From the NCBI GenBank assembly GCA_029721435.1, contig CM056573.1:120861947-120925946 (forward strand): DNA of 64,000 nucleotides, written 5' to 3'. This document shows positions 1-12,008 of the stretch, one piece after another. A model generated the notes under the pieces. The model was not told where the DNA came from, did no database searches, and worked only from the letters and a program-made list of their open reading frames with translations. Every line of letters begins with the position of its first letter. Within the stretch, counting starts at the first letter, position 1. A program made the position numbers and the translations under genes. This DNA comes from Gymnothorax reevesii. Lineage: Eukaryota; Chordata; Actinopteri; Anguilliformes; Muraenidae.

Positions 1-870
1 ATTCCTTTCCTCTTCTTAGGATGGAAGACTGTGTTGATCAGGTGGGAGCAGGCAAATATGTCAGCAAGTTTGACTTTCTTAAGGGGTACTGGCAGGTGCC
101 TCTTTCTAAAACAGCCAGATGAATTTGTGCTTTTGTGACCTCTTAATTCTAACACAGTCATACCATTTAGACTGTGAAATGCCCCAGCCACATTTCAGAG
201 ATTATTGAACAAAGCTGAGAGTAGGTTGGACGGCTGTTCAGTTTCTCTGGAAGATGTTATTTGTAGTGACGCGTGGGAAGAACATCTTGATCGAGTACAG
301 ACTCTATTTGACAGACTTTGTTGGGCCCACTTGACTATCAATTTTACAAGCTACAGTAACCTATTTGGGTTACCGAGGGTTTACTTAAAGCTGATGTCAA
401 ATATGTTTGGTCTCCAAATTGTCAGTAAGCAATTGACCAAGTGAAGGGTCTGTTTTCTTCAGCTCCTGTGCTCACAGCTCCATGGCTAGGCTTGCCTTTC
501 CAGTAGATGCTAGTGATGGTGGGGCTGGGGCAGTTTGGTTACATACAGATGAAAAAGGGGTTGGAGATACAGTTAGCCATTTCTTGTGGAAGTTTAAAGT
601 ACACCAAAGGCATTACTCAGTCATAGAAAAAAGGCACTTCCTCTTATTTTGGCTCTTCAACAGTTTGACGTTTGTGTGCTCAGGTACTGATTTGGTGGTA
701 TTTACGGATCATAACCCTTTAACCTTTTTGCAGTCTTTTAAAAATCCAAACCAAAGGTTAATGATGTGGGCTTTGTTTTTACAAACCTTTTCATCTGGAT
801 ATACATCATATCAAGGGTAAAGAAAATGTAGTTGTTGATGCATCGTCTTGTGCGCCTTGGTTATGATATC
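1..870 (+). pseudogene. decayed Ty3/Gypsy retrotransposon pol remnant (RT end and RNase H)
   Basis: Discontinuous frames show a Ty3/Gypsy reverse transcriptase segment near 20-115 (GKYVSKFDFLKGYWQVPLS). An RNase H segment follows at about 495-830, with DASDGGAGAVW, HYSVIEKRHFLL, VFTDHNPLTFL and RLMMWALFLQ. Several stops and frameshifts lie between them, no catalytic YxDD block is readable, and the left end is cut by the window. It is an old, non-functional copy with no visible LTR. Confidence 0.85.
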
Positions 871-1166
871 CCAGATTTGTTGTAACTTAATCACTCCCTT
901 TTATATTTCTAATTCCAGTTTTGATGTACTCAAAGGGCTCCTCTGGATCCAAGGTTGCTGGGTCATTAAGACTGGGAGAGGGCAAGTGGGATTGGGATGT
1001 GATAGAGATGTTTTGGTGTGTTGACAAAGAGTTGTTAATGTAAATCTGAGCTGACCACATTGGCAAATTATAGATGGTGAAGGAGAGAGGAATTTTTTTT
1101 GCATTGCTGTTTCTTTTTACTGATATTTGTTTTGTTTCAGGGTCAGAGGTGGAACTTTACTCTTAA

Positions 1167-1816
1167 GTGGTCCTCAGGGTAAAAATCAAATTTTTTTCCC
1201 TGAAAATTTCAGTATTTTTGATTTTCACATAAAATAAATACAATAAAGGAATGCTGAGAGATGCCAGTAAACACCAAAAATCTATATTTTTCCTCTATCA
1301 CAATTGTTACTTGAGACTTAAAATGCAAATTACAATTTTGACTGATTTTCAACCATGTGGCATTCATAAAATCATTAATATTCATCTGATTGACTTGGAA
1401 TTTGGACTGAGGTTGTATTTATTGGAGATCTATGAGATGACATAGGATTTACTAGATAGGAGCATCCCTAGGGGGTTAATTCTGAAAACGAAGGAAGTTG
1501 AGATAGTGATTTTTGTTATGGTTACATAACAGAGCTTATTAAATATTCATAATGTTCCAAACAAAAAAATCGTATGTCATTTAAACACTAATCTTAAACC
1601 TTTCATATGAGACTAATTAAAATCTGACCATGGGTTACTGAAATTTCAGTGCCACAATATATTTTCAGATTTTGTCATTAAAGTGCCGTTTCCATGGCAA
1701 CCATGTGAATTTTTATCAAAATACTACATGTTATGAGGTTGAAATCATGTTGAGTATGTTTTTTTCTTAGTGTTTACACTATTATGGTTGTTTCTACACT
1801 TTACCCTGAAGACACC
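1167..1816. mobile_element. TTAA-flanked MITE (piggyBac/Kolobok-like)
   Basis: The left end after TTAA (1163-1166) reads GTGGTCCTCAGGGTAAA. The right end before TTAA (1817-1820), read in reverse, gives GGTGTCTTCAGGGTAAA. These are matching terminal inverted repeats with TTAA on both sides. The 650-bp AT-rich interior has no convincing ORF, so it is non-autonomous. Confidence 0.65.
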
Positions 1817-1882
1817 TTAAAGATGGGGGTGTGAAGGCCCCTAAGCCTCAAGACCAATAGCCTGAGTTTGGAGTTGCTGATT

Positions 1883-1884
1883 GG

Positions 1885-1933
<49 letters not shown>
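1883..1933. repeat. (AT)n microsatellite
   Basis: Near-perfect AT dinucleotide tract directly left of the hAT-like element. Confidence 0.95.
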
Positions 1934-1938
<5 letters not shown>

Positions 1939-2400
1939 TGGCATGCACAGACATTATGGGGGGCAAGTGCTCAGGGGGGAGGGGGAGGGCACTTTTTTGC
2001 ACTCGTGGAACATGTTATTATAGTGTGAGATTAAAAAAATAAAATAAACATTACACGCACATGTTCAATGCAATTCATGACTACTGTCATTCATTACCAG
2101 AAGGCACATGGGTAGCCTTTCTGGGGATATTTTTCTCAGGCAATGGAGAACTGCCTGATTCATCTTTGTGTTCATTTATGTTGCCTATCAAAACCTACAC
2201 AAAAGAAAACGTTCAGCTTAACAGATAGATTTGCAAAGTTGACCGACATTGTTTGTGGTGGTCATCCTAATGTTATCTATCATTGATTTGCGCTATAGCA
2301 TTAAACTAGCTAATCAGGTGACCAGTCGGCTAAAAAATGCTCAGTTGTTTGGAGCTGTATGAGCAGTGGCGTACCGTCAGATGCCAGGAAGGCCTTCAGT

Positions 2401-2886
2401 AACATAGATATATATATAAACACTAGATAGCTCAAGGCAGAGTCGGCAGCGTCGTCACTGGTCGGCCATCTTAGGACAGGGGACTGCTCTGGTGCGCTGT
2501 GCTGTAGTTGGAGGTAAAATGGATGATTTACTCGCTTAAATACTCGTAACTCGCTGAATTCTTGACGGATTTACAAACGTATTGGGTTATTTCAAACCTT
2601 AATGTACTTTTTATATTGAATTCAATGGTTTTAATTATTCTTAATTATGCAGTTAAATAACTACATCTCTGATGTTTACCCGACAAACCAAGCCGTTTGT
2701 TTGAAAATCAGTCGAGAATTTGGGAGAGTTGAGCAATTTACAGTTATTTCAAGGTCCGTGCTCCATTGGCTGTAATGTTATGAGTGATCGAGCAGCCCTG
2801 TCCCAAGATGGCTGCCCTGTGACGACGTTACTTCACATTGGCTCGCAGCGTGCTTGAGCCATCTAGTGTTTATGTATATCTATGTT
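2401..2886. mobile_element. palindromic MITE with roughly 90-bp inverted ends
   Basis: The left arm starts aacatagatatatatataaa and continues through cactagatagctcaag and ggccatcttaggacagg. The right arm is its near reverse complement (cctgtcccaagatggc, cttgagccatctagtg, tatctatgtt). A TTCAG pentamer flanks both sides and may be a target duplication. There is no ORF. Confidence 0.65.
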
Positions 2887-3354
2887 CAGCAACATCACAC
2901 TTTCCCAGATAATTGCTCTTAAACTGTTTGCATTCAGGTTTGATTGATTAACAATCAAACAGTTAATTAACAGAATAGCTACCACCAATGCGTGACACAT
3001 AATGATTAAGAAATGCTAATTACAAAGCGATTGCCTGTTGGCAATGTTGATATAATTGACATGAATCCGCAAGGATGACAATCTGCAAAAAATCCGAAAC
3101 TTTCGCGGACTTATACTTTCGCAATTATTTTCGTTTTCACTCAGCTGTGCTTCTTACCTAACAACGCACTTTAGCTGTCACATTCAGAGTATATAGAACG
3201 GATTCTCATGGCTAATTGCTCAATGAACGTCGCAAATTAATTTACGCAAATTCAGAAATTATAAAGACGTAGGCTATTGATATTTTTTCCGTAGCCATTG
3301 GTGTGCGGAAGTAAGTTAAACTTCCCCTAGGGGGAGCCAGGTTAAGCAATGATC

Positions 3355-3598
3355 AAGGACAGTTAGCTAGCTAGCTGCCCGGGATAAACTACGCCATGCC
3401 ACGGGGACCAGCGCATTGTTGGTCTGTCCTCGTATTAAAATGGAGGCCGCTGCGGCTTGTAGGCCTATTTGCTTGATGCCTGAGGAGCCTGGATTGTCGT
3501 GTATTATATTGTTTTCTATGTCTGCTTAGGTAATTTTTGTATTATTTTTGCGAAATGAACATTGCGTACAATTTCTGTGAACGTTCATGCTGTATGTA
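3355..3598 (+). repeat. direct repeat, copy 1
   Basis: This 244-bp segment beginning aaggacagttagctagctag is repeated in the same orientation at 4070-4316, with close similarity by eye. Both copies include the block tggaggccgctgcggct. Confidence 0.85.
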
Positions 3599-4069
3599 AT
3601 TATTTCGTTATAAGTATGTAGCTAGCAACATGGAGCTCCGTGTTGTAACACGAACCCCTGCGAACCATAATCGCGATGCATTTTCATAAGAGTACGCTAG
3701 TTTGCATTAAATAATTAGGTTTCCTAATTGTATGAGATTTGTCAGTTGTGATGTTACGATTGAATTTCTGCTTTTATTTCTATTTGCGTTGCATTATTAC
3801 GCATACTTTCGCTGCATACTGCCCGTTTTTAGTTGGCGGTCAAAGTGATAGCGTTGACATGGATCTTGCATGGAATTGCACATAGCAGACGGGCTCCGCT
3901 TTCCAGCCAGCTGGGCTTGCTGAAATCACAGATTTTTTTTTTTTTTAAAGATGGTATAACGTGTTCCATCATCTTCTGTGTCTACTTAGCATTTTATTTT
4001 ACCTAGCTGGACACAGCGAAGCATTTTTGTCGTCATTTGTGCAGTATGAGTGAATTTGACTCATGTTAC

Positions 4070-4316
4070 AAGGACAGTTAGCTAGCTAGCTAGCTGCCCG
4101 GGATTAACTACCCCATGCCTCGGGGAACAGCGCAGTTCACCGCTCTTCGTATTAAAATGGAGGCCGCTGCGGCTCGTAGGCCTATTTGCTTGATGCCTGA
4201 GGAGCCTGGATTGTCGTATATTATATTGTTTCCTATGTCTGCTGAGGTTGTCTTTCTATTATTTTTGCAAACTGAACATTACGTAAAATTTCTGTGAACG
4301 TTTGTGCTGTATGTAT
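4070..4316 (+). repeat. direct repeat, copy 2
   Basis: Second copy of the segment at 3355-3598, lying 715 bp downstream inside the same hAT-like element. It differs by scattered substitutions and small indels. Confidence 0.85.
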
Positions 4317-4608
4317 GATCGTGTCTGTCTGTGTGTGTGGGTGTCTGTCACTCACTCTGTCTGTCAGCCCGTGGCTGGGGCCAGGTCTGCTATCTCTGAT
4401 TGCCTTGTTTTCAGTAGTTTTTAATCAGACAGCTTTTCTAAAAGATCATTGCAACATTGGCCCCACTAAAGTGTTAGTAATAATAATAATAATAATTAAT
4501 AAAAAAAAAAACAAAAAAAAACAAAGTTTCAAAAGGGCACTTTCATTGATAAAGGGCAAAGAGGCAAGTGCTGTAGCACCACCTAGTGTCTATTTGTGCA
4601 CGCCACTG

Positions 4609-5009
4609 CCTCAGACTCATGGATACTTCACAGGTGAGTTCTGTACATCTGATCATGCTGGAGAAAAACTTCTCCACATGAGCATTTTACAGGTGAGGAG
4701 CAGCACAATATCCTACAAACCTCTGCAGAGTGAGATTATACTCATACCAGGGCTTTGCGGTCATGCATGAGCGCATGCACGTATTCATGTTTTGAAAGGT
4801 GAGTTTTGTGCATTCTGACCTGTAGAGAAAAGGAAACTTGTTTCAAACCTGTTCCTCTCTGTTGAACCCTACAATCAAACGCTGCCCTCTGCAGGCTGCA
4901 AATATTATTACATTACAGTGAAATACAGCCAGTATGGGAGAGATGCACGTCTTTGCAGGAGTAAAACCCTCAAAGTTACTGTAAAACTAAGTCGCAAAGT
5001 TCATAAAAA
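4609..5009. other. intergenic stretch, nothing recognised
   Basis: Lies between the hAT-like element and the probable fermt2 3' end. Open frames here have no family resemblance. Confidence 0.5.
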
Positions 5010-5026
5010 ATTAAATAAAAATGATT

Positions 5027-5032
5027 TTTATT
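5027..5032 (-). promoter_or_regulatory. candidate distal poly(A) signal of fermt2
   Basis: The plus strand reads tttatt, so the minus strand has AATAAA. It is the last such hexamer before the transposon-rich flank. Usage cannot be judged from sequence alone. Confidence 0.35.
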
Positions 5033-5165
5033 ATTTTAAAATAAATGCATTTTTACAGTTGAAAAACAGCACAGGCCATGCACTGGCAAACAACTGAGAC
5101 AAGTTTCAGGAGAATGAAAAAAAAAAAAAAAAAAAAAAAGCTTGCATCAACTTCAATAACTTCAG

Positions 5166-5171
5166 TTTATT
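5166..5171 (-). promoter_or_regulatory. candidate poly(A) signal of fermt2
   Basis: Minus-strand AATAAA lies in the same A/T-rich tail, about 140 nt before the distal candidate. Confidence 0.3.
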
Positions 5172-5882
5172 AACAGCAATTTGTCTCAAACTCCAGGGAT
5201 TAAAAGAGCCTCTTTCATATTAGCACAAGTCTCTATGACAGCACAGAGCAATTCTCCAATAATACCAATGTTATAAAAAAAATTTCAAAAAAGTTGCAAA
5301 TACCCAACTTAGTGACATGAAAATAAAGAAGAAATGAAAAAAGGAAAGGCATCAGGCAGCTCAATGCAAGAGGATTACAAAACCAGACTGTGGCCAAGGC
5401 ATGCAGTGCCATACAGCAGTGCATCATGGGAATTCCACAGAGCTGAGAGAAGAGGAAAACAGAAATGATCAGATAATCAAGTCCTTGGCAACAGTTCATA
5501 AGATTAAAATACAGGTGTGTGTCTGCTTTCTCTCACCCTCAGTCACTCTGACCTACAGTCTGAGACTAGTGTTATTATTATTTTTTTTTACATATATTCA
5601 TATATATATTTAAATCTTAAAAACTTGCTAAGACCTTAACAATGACAGGCATAAATCTTCATACTTCACATAGTCAACAGATGGCTTTTTTCAGTTTCTT
5701 TTTTTGGAGACAATCATTTCCAAAAAACAGAAAAAGACCAAACGAAACGAAAAAAAAAAAAAAAAAAAAAAACAATAACTGTACAATTCTATAAAACTTG
5801 TGTTTTTTTACATTAGTTACAAAAAACTAATACTTCATTTAGCGTTCCTTCATATAGAGGAGGAAAAAATTGACTTTGCATA

Positions 5883-5888
5883 TTTATT
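5883..5888 (-). promoter_or_regulatory. candidate proximal poly(A) signal of fermt2
   Basis: Minus-strand AATAAA lies about 1.85 kb after the stop codon. It could give a shorter 3' UTR form. Confidence 0.3.
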
Positions 5889-7731
5889 CTTAAAACTGGT
5901 GACCTATTGCTGGTGTGTAATAATATCATGGCATTGAATAATACTATATGGTGTAAGATTAAGAATCGCAGAATGAAAAAAAAAATAATGAAAGCGCGAG
6001 TAGGCTAAAGAGGGGATACCTTCAAAAAAATTAAAAAAAAAACCTTCATATTCCAGAAACACAGGTTTATGAGCCCGCATGCAATTCACAGCCAAACCGT
6101 AGATGTCCTTCCATACTTAAGATGTGTCAGCATGAGAGGGAAAGGGGACTATAACCCCTATGCACGGATATCCCAAACCCAAAACACCCGGATGGGGGGG
6201 GTGATTTGGAGGGGCCACATGGGGTCACAGGGAGCTGTTAAGTTGCAAAACCCCAAACCATTGGCAGACTGAAAAATCAACTTCAAACACTCCACCGCAG
6301 TACTACATTAGAATACTAACCCTTCATTACAGATGTGAGGTCGCGGTATGTGCATTTAGAATGGTCTGAGCAAAGCACTGTAATGCTGATGTGACAATCG
6401 TGACTGGTAATAAAAAGCAATAAAGTTCTAGAACACAGATTCAGAAATTTGATGACAGTAAAAAAAAAACCTGACTATTCAAATAATGAAATCACTGAAG
6501 CCCGCCTTCATTTCAAATATGCTACTAAGGCAACCTGCTTGGTTTGTGTGCCAGGCTAACGCAAAACTCTAGACAGCCACACACCTTTTTTTGTTTTACA
6601 TATTTTGAGTTCTCATTCTTAACAGGTAAAATAACAAGGGAGGGAATTGCTATAAGATGTCCCCTCTGAAAATGACTTCTTAATACAGCTTATACATGTA
6701 GGGACTTCATTGCATTGTGGAAGTGCTTAGGTGTTACTTCATATAGATAAGTGTAAAAAAAAACAAAAACAAAAACACAATCCTTCATCATGACTGAGCC
6801 CGAAAAAGACATTAGTGTAATCAAACTCTTCTTCACTGCAGAAAAGCATAACATTTCCAGTACGGCATAAGAAGACAACCAATTTCTGAGCCGTATAAAA
6901 ACTATAATTATGCTGACTTGTGGCAAAATGCTGACCTGACAAGGAGAAAACCGTGCGGGTTTATGCTGAATTTCACCGCATGTCAGTTACAAGAAATTAT
7001 TTATAGCTACTTTTTGTAAATACACCACTGAATAGCTGCACACTGCAGAAAATATGAAGAAACCAGAGCCGATCTTCGGAGGGGTTTCCTAGCGGGGCCA
7101 AAAAAAAAAAAAAGGCTAAATAAAATGAAAGTTAACAATAAATAAATTTTACATCTCCATCAGCAATGTTAGATTTGTTTTTCTTGTTGGTTATAACATG
7201 ATCAAGATAGTAATTAAAACTTGACAGAAAAATAGTTATTCATCAGCTTATAGGTGAAAACAAAAAAAAAACAGAAGATAGATGTGTTCTCAGAGGACTG
7301 GTGGAGGAGCAAGCGAGATGCACATGCTAAACCACAGCAGGAGGAGGGAGGGTGAAGTGGGGTGTTCCGCTGCTTGCATCAGAAGGCATCAGCCAGAAAT
7401 TCTGGGGGATGTGAGGGGCGGGGATCACCATGTGACATCAGCACAGCACCATGGACATGGCCCGTGACAGGTCAGAGGCAACTGTAAGGCTTGAGCAATG
7501 CACCACACCACATCCTCCAATATCTGCAGACTTCCCAGACCACATCAGCAAATAACCGGCTTCAGAGATACATTGGTCAGCATAACAAAAAAAGATTCAC
7601 GGGTGGACAAATAAACAGACAAACCTGTCACACCCCTGACACGGTTAGAAAAAAAAATTAAAATTAACCTTCCACCCTCCCTCCCTACCCCACTGCCGCC
7701 TGACCCAGTTTTCCTCAAACTACAGACGGGG

Positions 7732-7905
7732 TCAGATCCAGCCACTGGTCAACTTGTAGAACATCTCCTCGTCCAGACTCTCATTCTGGTCCTTGGCGCG
7801 TGTGGACAGGAAGATGTAGCCGCCGATGAACTCGTGCACCACCTTGCAGTCCACCTCCGCGCAGACGAAAGAAAGGCTGGGCTCATCGGCAAACTCCACT
7901 GTCAC
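7732..7905 (-). CDS. fermt2: fermt2 terminal coding exon: end of F3 and stop
   Basis: This exon encodes [20 protein letters not shown], then [18 protein letters not shown] and [19 protein letters not shown], followed by TGA (minus strand, 7732-7734). The acceptor is gttcgcag|GTGACAG. The C terminus differs from the mammalian protein mainly in ending with Ile instead of Val. Downstream sequence to about 5.0 kb is probable 3' UTR. Confidence 0.97.
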   Translation of the reverse strand: MTVEFADEPSLSFVCAEVDCKVVHEFIGGYIFLSTRAKDQNESLDEEMFYKLTSGWI

Positions 7906-10900
7906 CTGCGAACGAACGCAACACTTCAGAATTGCAAGGCTTCTGGAAAGTTCACTTTTGCCAAAATGCCAAGTTAGGCCTCTCCCACTATCAGCTTCCA
8001 CCTAGCGATCATTACATCCCTGACACAATGTTCAGTTACACATTAGAATTAGATTTGGGGAGGACCCTTAAGAATTCAACGAAGAACCAGCTCTGTCAGG
8101 GCTGTAATTTTATAATGATTCACCATTCATGTCCCCTCAGAATAATTTACTAAGGTACTGCAAATATATGCACTTAAATTACAACCATATTTCTAAAACA
8201 GCAGGGATGATATGAGAAATGGAAATAAGGGTGCTGTTTTTCTGTTGTTACCTCGCCCGCATCAGAGTCAGCGAGGCAAGGTATTGTAATTGATTCAGTC
8301 ATCTGTTTCTGTCCCAGTGTTAACAATCTCGCTTCTACACGGCTGCGCTGATTGACTTCAAACTTTCATAGCAGGTGGGCAATGGTCCGTAGATGATCTG
8401 ATTAAATTTTGGGGGTTATCGAGTCAAAGTCAAGGTCGCAGTAAATGTCAATTTCTTATTTCTTTTTTTGGCGAGAAAATCCTTCAAATTTACCACATTG
8501 ACTTCAGGCCAAAACCAAAATGTGCATCTTCCAATTCTGATTCCAACCATATGCTGCATGATGGGGAAAAATTTAGTCTCCATAGCTGCTGGGGGTTAAA
8601 TGTCAGAGACATTTATCAATTTTCCATTATAACTCAAGAAAGGTTGCAGATGTTTACCATTATGTCCATACAGAAAATCCTATAAGAGCTTTTATCATAT
8701 ACTTTCTTATGAATACAGAGAACCTGCACCTGTGATACAAGCGCGAGGCAGGAGGCTGCATCAGCCCACCGGACAAAACCCTGCATCAGCCGTATCTGCC
8801 GGCCGGGCAAAATCCCTTATCAGTGGTAGCAACCATTGCCATAGCAACAGTCACAAACCACGCATCACTGCAGACGCTGATTAGACGCAGTCATGAATTC
8901 ATGTGTGTCAATACAGGTTTTTGTCCTAGCCAGCAGTGCTACTGCACCTGATTCCACTGATTAACTAATCAAGGGTCTCAATCAGGACCTTGGTGCGTAG
9001 AATCAGGTGTGTTAGTGTTGGACTCAAACAAAAACCAGCACCCACACCGGCCCTTTCTGGATAAGATTGGACACCCCTGCCCTAGTGACCTTGAAAGGTC
9101 AAACTGAAGGTCTCAGATTTTCTATGCACTGCAAGTTGAACACAGGTGAGGTCACACCTGTACTGACTGAGTCAGTATGAAAAGCACTGAAATTAGTGCT
9201 GGTGAGCGAGATTTGTTTTGCCAAGGCAACTCTTGTTTTTAAACCACTGGATAATTTAGCCACTCATTTTTCTTTTTTTGACACAATCTGCCACGCGTCA
9301 ACCACTAGGAGCTCGTAAAAACCTGGACCTTTTGAGGATATTCCTTTATGGTAACGTCACCTTTTCAACACTTGTATAAACATTTTATTTGAACACGTAC
9401 ACACAATCTATGTCTTATGTTGGTCCTATCCCAATTTTTTTGCAGCAAGTTTCAGATTCAGAGGGGCCGTATTTTTACAAATAGAAGCAATGAAGTTGAT
9501 CGGGTAAAACAAGAAATATTTCTTGAGGTGTTTTCAGTATAAAATAGGTTAAAACCTATCTATAAATCACAGCTTTATTATCCCTGACTTGCATTTTCGA
9601 TATCGTCTCAACCTTTTTGGAAATGCGGTTGTAGATTTATACTTATTACCTCCGCCAAAGGAGGTTATGTTTTTGGTTTGTCCATCTGTCTGTTTGTGCA
9701 CAAGATACAGTACCAGCGTGGATAAAGGTTCCACTTTCGCCAACGTGCCGTTGGCCGTGTGTCAGCCGAAAGTCAGGTAGAAGTGCCCTGCTCACTGAAA
9801 CGAGAAGTATAGTGATTGAGAGGACATGTTGGTCGGCCGTTTCACACATCTTAGAGTAAATAAGTCGCATAGAAATCGAAATAAGTTTAGCGTTGAAATT
9901 TTTTCGTCGGACAACATGACATCCATTATATTTGTAGTATAGTGTAAATGCCTGAAGTAATTTTTGCTACAGATTTCTTTTGTGCAGTTGGTGATCCATT
10001 TATTTCCAAGAAAATTAATGTTTGCAAATTCATGTATTTGTGTCATAATATTTTTGCCGTAATATTTGCAGATAAGAACGAAGAAATGAAACCTTTAGTT
10101 CGAAAGCACCGTTATCGGAGAAAGCAAAACAACATGTCTTGCCACCACTTTATTATTTAAATTATGAACAAAACTTGCACTTCTGAAAATAGAAATAAAA
10201 TACGCAAATATCCATGTGGTTGTAACTTACAATAACGGTGTCACTTTTTCCTAAGTCTGCAAGAAATATATCGGCCTTTGGAAATCCGGAGGTTTTAGTC
10301 CTCGTTGTGTATAAGCTGAACAATTCTCAGTCAAGATAGTGGTGACTTTTTCAGTCGGATCAAATGGTTGAACGTAAAGTGTGCTAACTTTTGTCGCCTT
10401 TTACTCAATTTCAGAGCTAATCTCAGGAATAAACTTTGGCTGTTACCGACAAGTTAACTCGATAAAGCCCTTCTCAGATGCAAGCGTCATGGGGTAGCGC
10501 TGAATAAAAACTGTTCTCATAGTTACATACAAGCTGTGAAAATGACGTAGTTTGTTTTAACGTCCCCGACGACCCGTGGACAGGCCATCGGAGTGACAAA
10601 GGGTTAAGACCAATATTTCACCATGGCAAATTATCGACATTTACTGCGACACGAGCAAGATTGAAAATTTTTGGGGATCCAGGAGAAATTATAAATGTAT
10701 TAACAAATATTTTGTGACAATAAATGCGCAAGTTGTCATCCATAAGGAAAGCGCTTCTACTTCATGACTACACCTACTTCTAACGGCCTCTTATAGAATT
10801 AGCTATTTTAAAGCTCTAAAAACAAAAACATCAATTGATTTGTAAGTCGTATCTGAAACAGTTGCGGTAGTTGGTTCTTGCCAAAATTCAAGGCCTGCAA

Positions 10901-11953
10901 TAACATCTGGTACACACCAGTCATACCCAAAATCTCTCTTCCCTATCGACAGTCCACCCCCCCCCAAAAGTTCTGCCTGCCAGGGCTACACAGACATCTG
11001 TTGTAATCCCCCGCGAAGCCAACTTCTCGTTAACTTTAGCGGTACCTTTATCTACGCCGGCACTGTAACTCAAAAAGTAATGAACGGATCTCTGACATTT
11101 TGCGGGTGGGTTGCTATTACATCAGGGGTGAATCCTATTGATTTTGACCATGACTGGTCAAACAATATGGCCGCCACAGCAATCATCTCAAAATCCTATG
11201 TCGCAGATACCTTAAATTTCTTATAAGCCATGTTCACTCAGCGAGATTTCAACTGTGCTGCCTTGGCAGAGGTTTGCACTCTCGGAGTGCCTCTAGTTCC
11301 GAGTGAGATTGAAAGGAATTTTAACCCTTTGAAATCGTGTGCGCTACACCACTTCTGGACCTCGCGACGACTCTTAATTAATGAGCCCCAGCTCAGTGAA
11401 AGGGAAACCAGAGGCAAACCCAAGTGTGTTTACAGTTCTGTGGGGTGCAGGGGGTACGGGGGGTTGGGGGTGTGATGTAATTCCACTCGTCCAGCTGACA
11501 GTTAAAATAAGAGACGCAGCGGCTCACCATCTTGATCTCCCAGTTGACGTTCCACTGCTTCATGTTACTGAAACGCCAGGTCTTGATGGCGTCGCCAGTG
11601 CTGGCGTCCATACGAATCAGCCGGTTATACGTGATCCCAATCAGCTCCTCTCTCTTCACGCCCTGGAACCTGAGAGAGGGAGAGAGAGAAAAGGTAAGAG
11701 AGCAGGAGAGACAGAGCAAATAAGTCTCCGTCAAATCCCCCTTTGCTCTCAAGCATCACAAATTACATGTTTTAACATTACAGGTACGATACTTTCACAC
11801 TAATGAACAACATGAGCTATACATACACTGCCTCTGTGCCACAGACTGTGCAGTCTGTCAAAGAATAATCATTGAATTGAAACTTTTTAAACTCAGAATG
11901 ATGGCCATGAAACACTGGATAGAATACAGTCATGCCAATAAAGCTTATTGAAT

Positions 11954-12008
<55 letters not shown>

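Larger units (their letters stand above)
1936..4608. mobile_element. hAT-like non-autonomous element, composite
   Basis: The left end CAGTGGCATGCACA matches the reverse complement of the right end CAGTGGCGTGCACA (4595-4608). Further in, both ends carry related CAAGTGCT and GGGCACTTT-type sequence. CAGTGGC termini are typical of teleost hAT elements. No clear 8-bp target duplication is visible, and no transposase ORF is present. The interior contains a palindromic MITE (2401-2886) and a direct duplication (3355-3598 and 4070-4316). Confidence 0.6.
5010..7731 (-). other. fermt2: probable fermt2 3' UTR
   Basis: No recognisable coding sequence or transposon is present between the stop codon and about 5.0 kb, in contrast to both flanks, which are full of mobile elements. 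The stretch is rich in A-runs on the plus strand (U-runs in the mRNA), for example near 5118-5140 and 5750-5772. The end point is inferred from minus-strand AATAAA signals and is uncertain. Confidence 0.45.
8180..9633. mobile_element. old MITE with TACAACC ends, split by a later insertion
   Basis: The left end TACAACCATATTTCTAAAAC and the reverse-complemented right end TACAACCGCATTTCCAAAAA match a very common teleost family whose ends read like TACAACCCCAATTCCAAAAA (from memory). The interior is interrupted by a separate element at about 8248-9235. It sits in the last fermt2 intron. Confidence 0.6.

Noticed and set aside
11960..12005. CRISPR-like or other spaced repeat array
   Set aside because: It is a plain dinucleotide microsatellite in a vertebrate intron.
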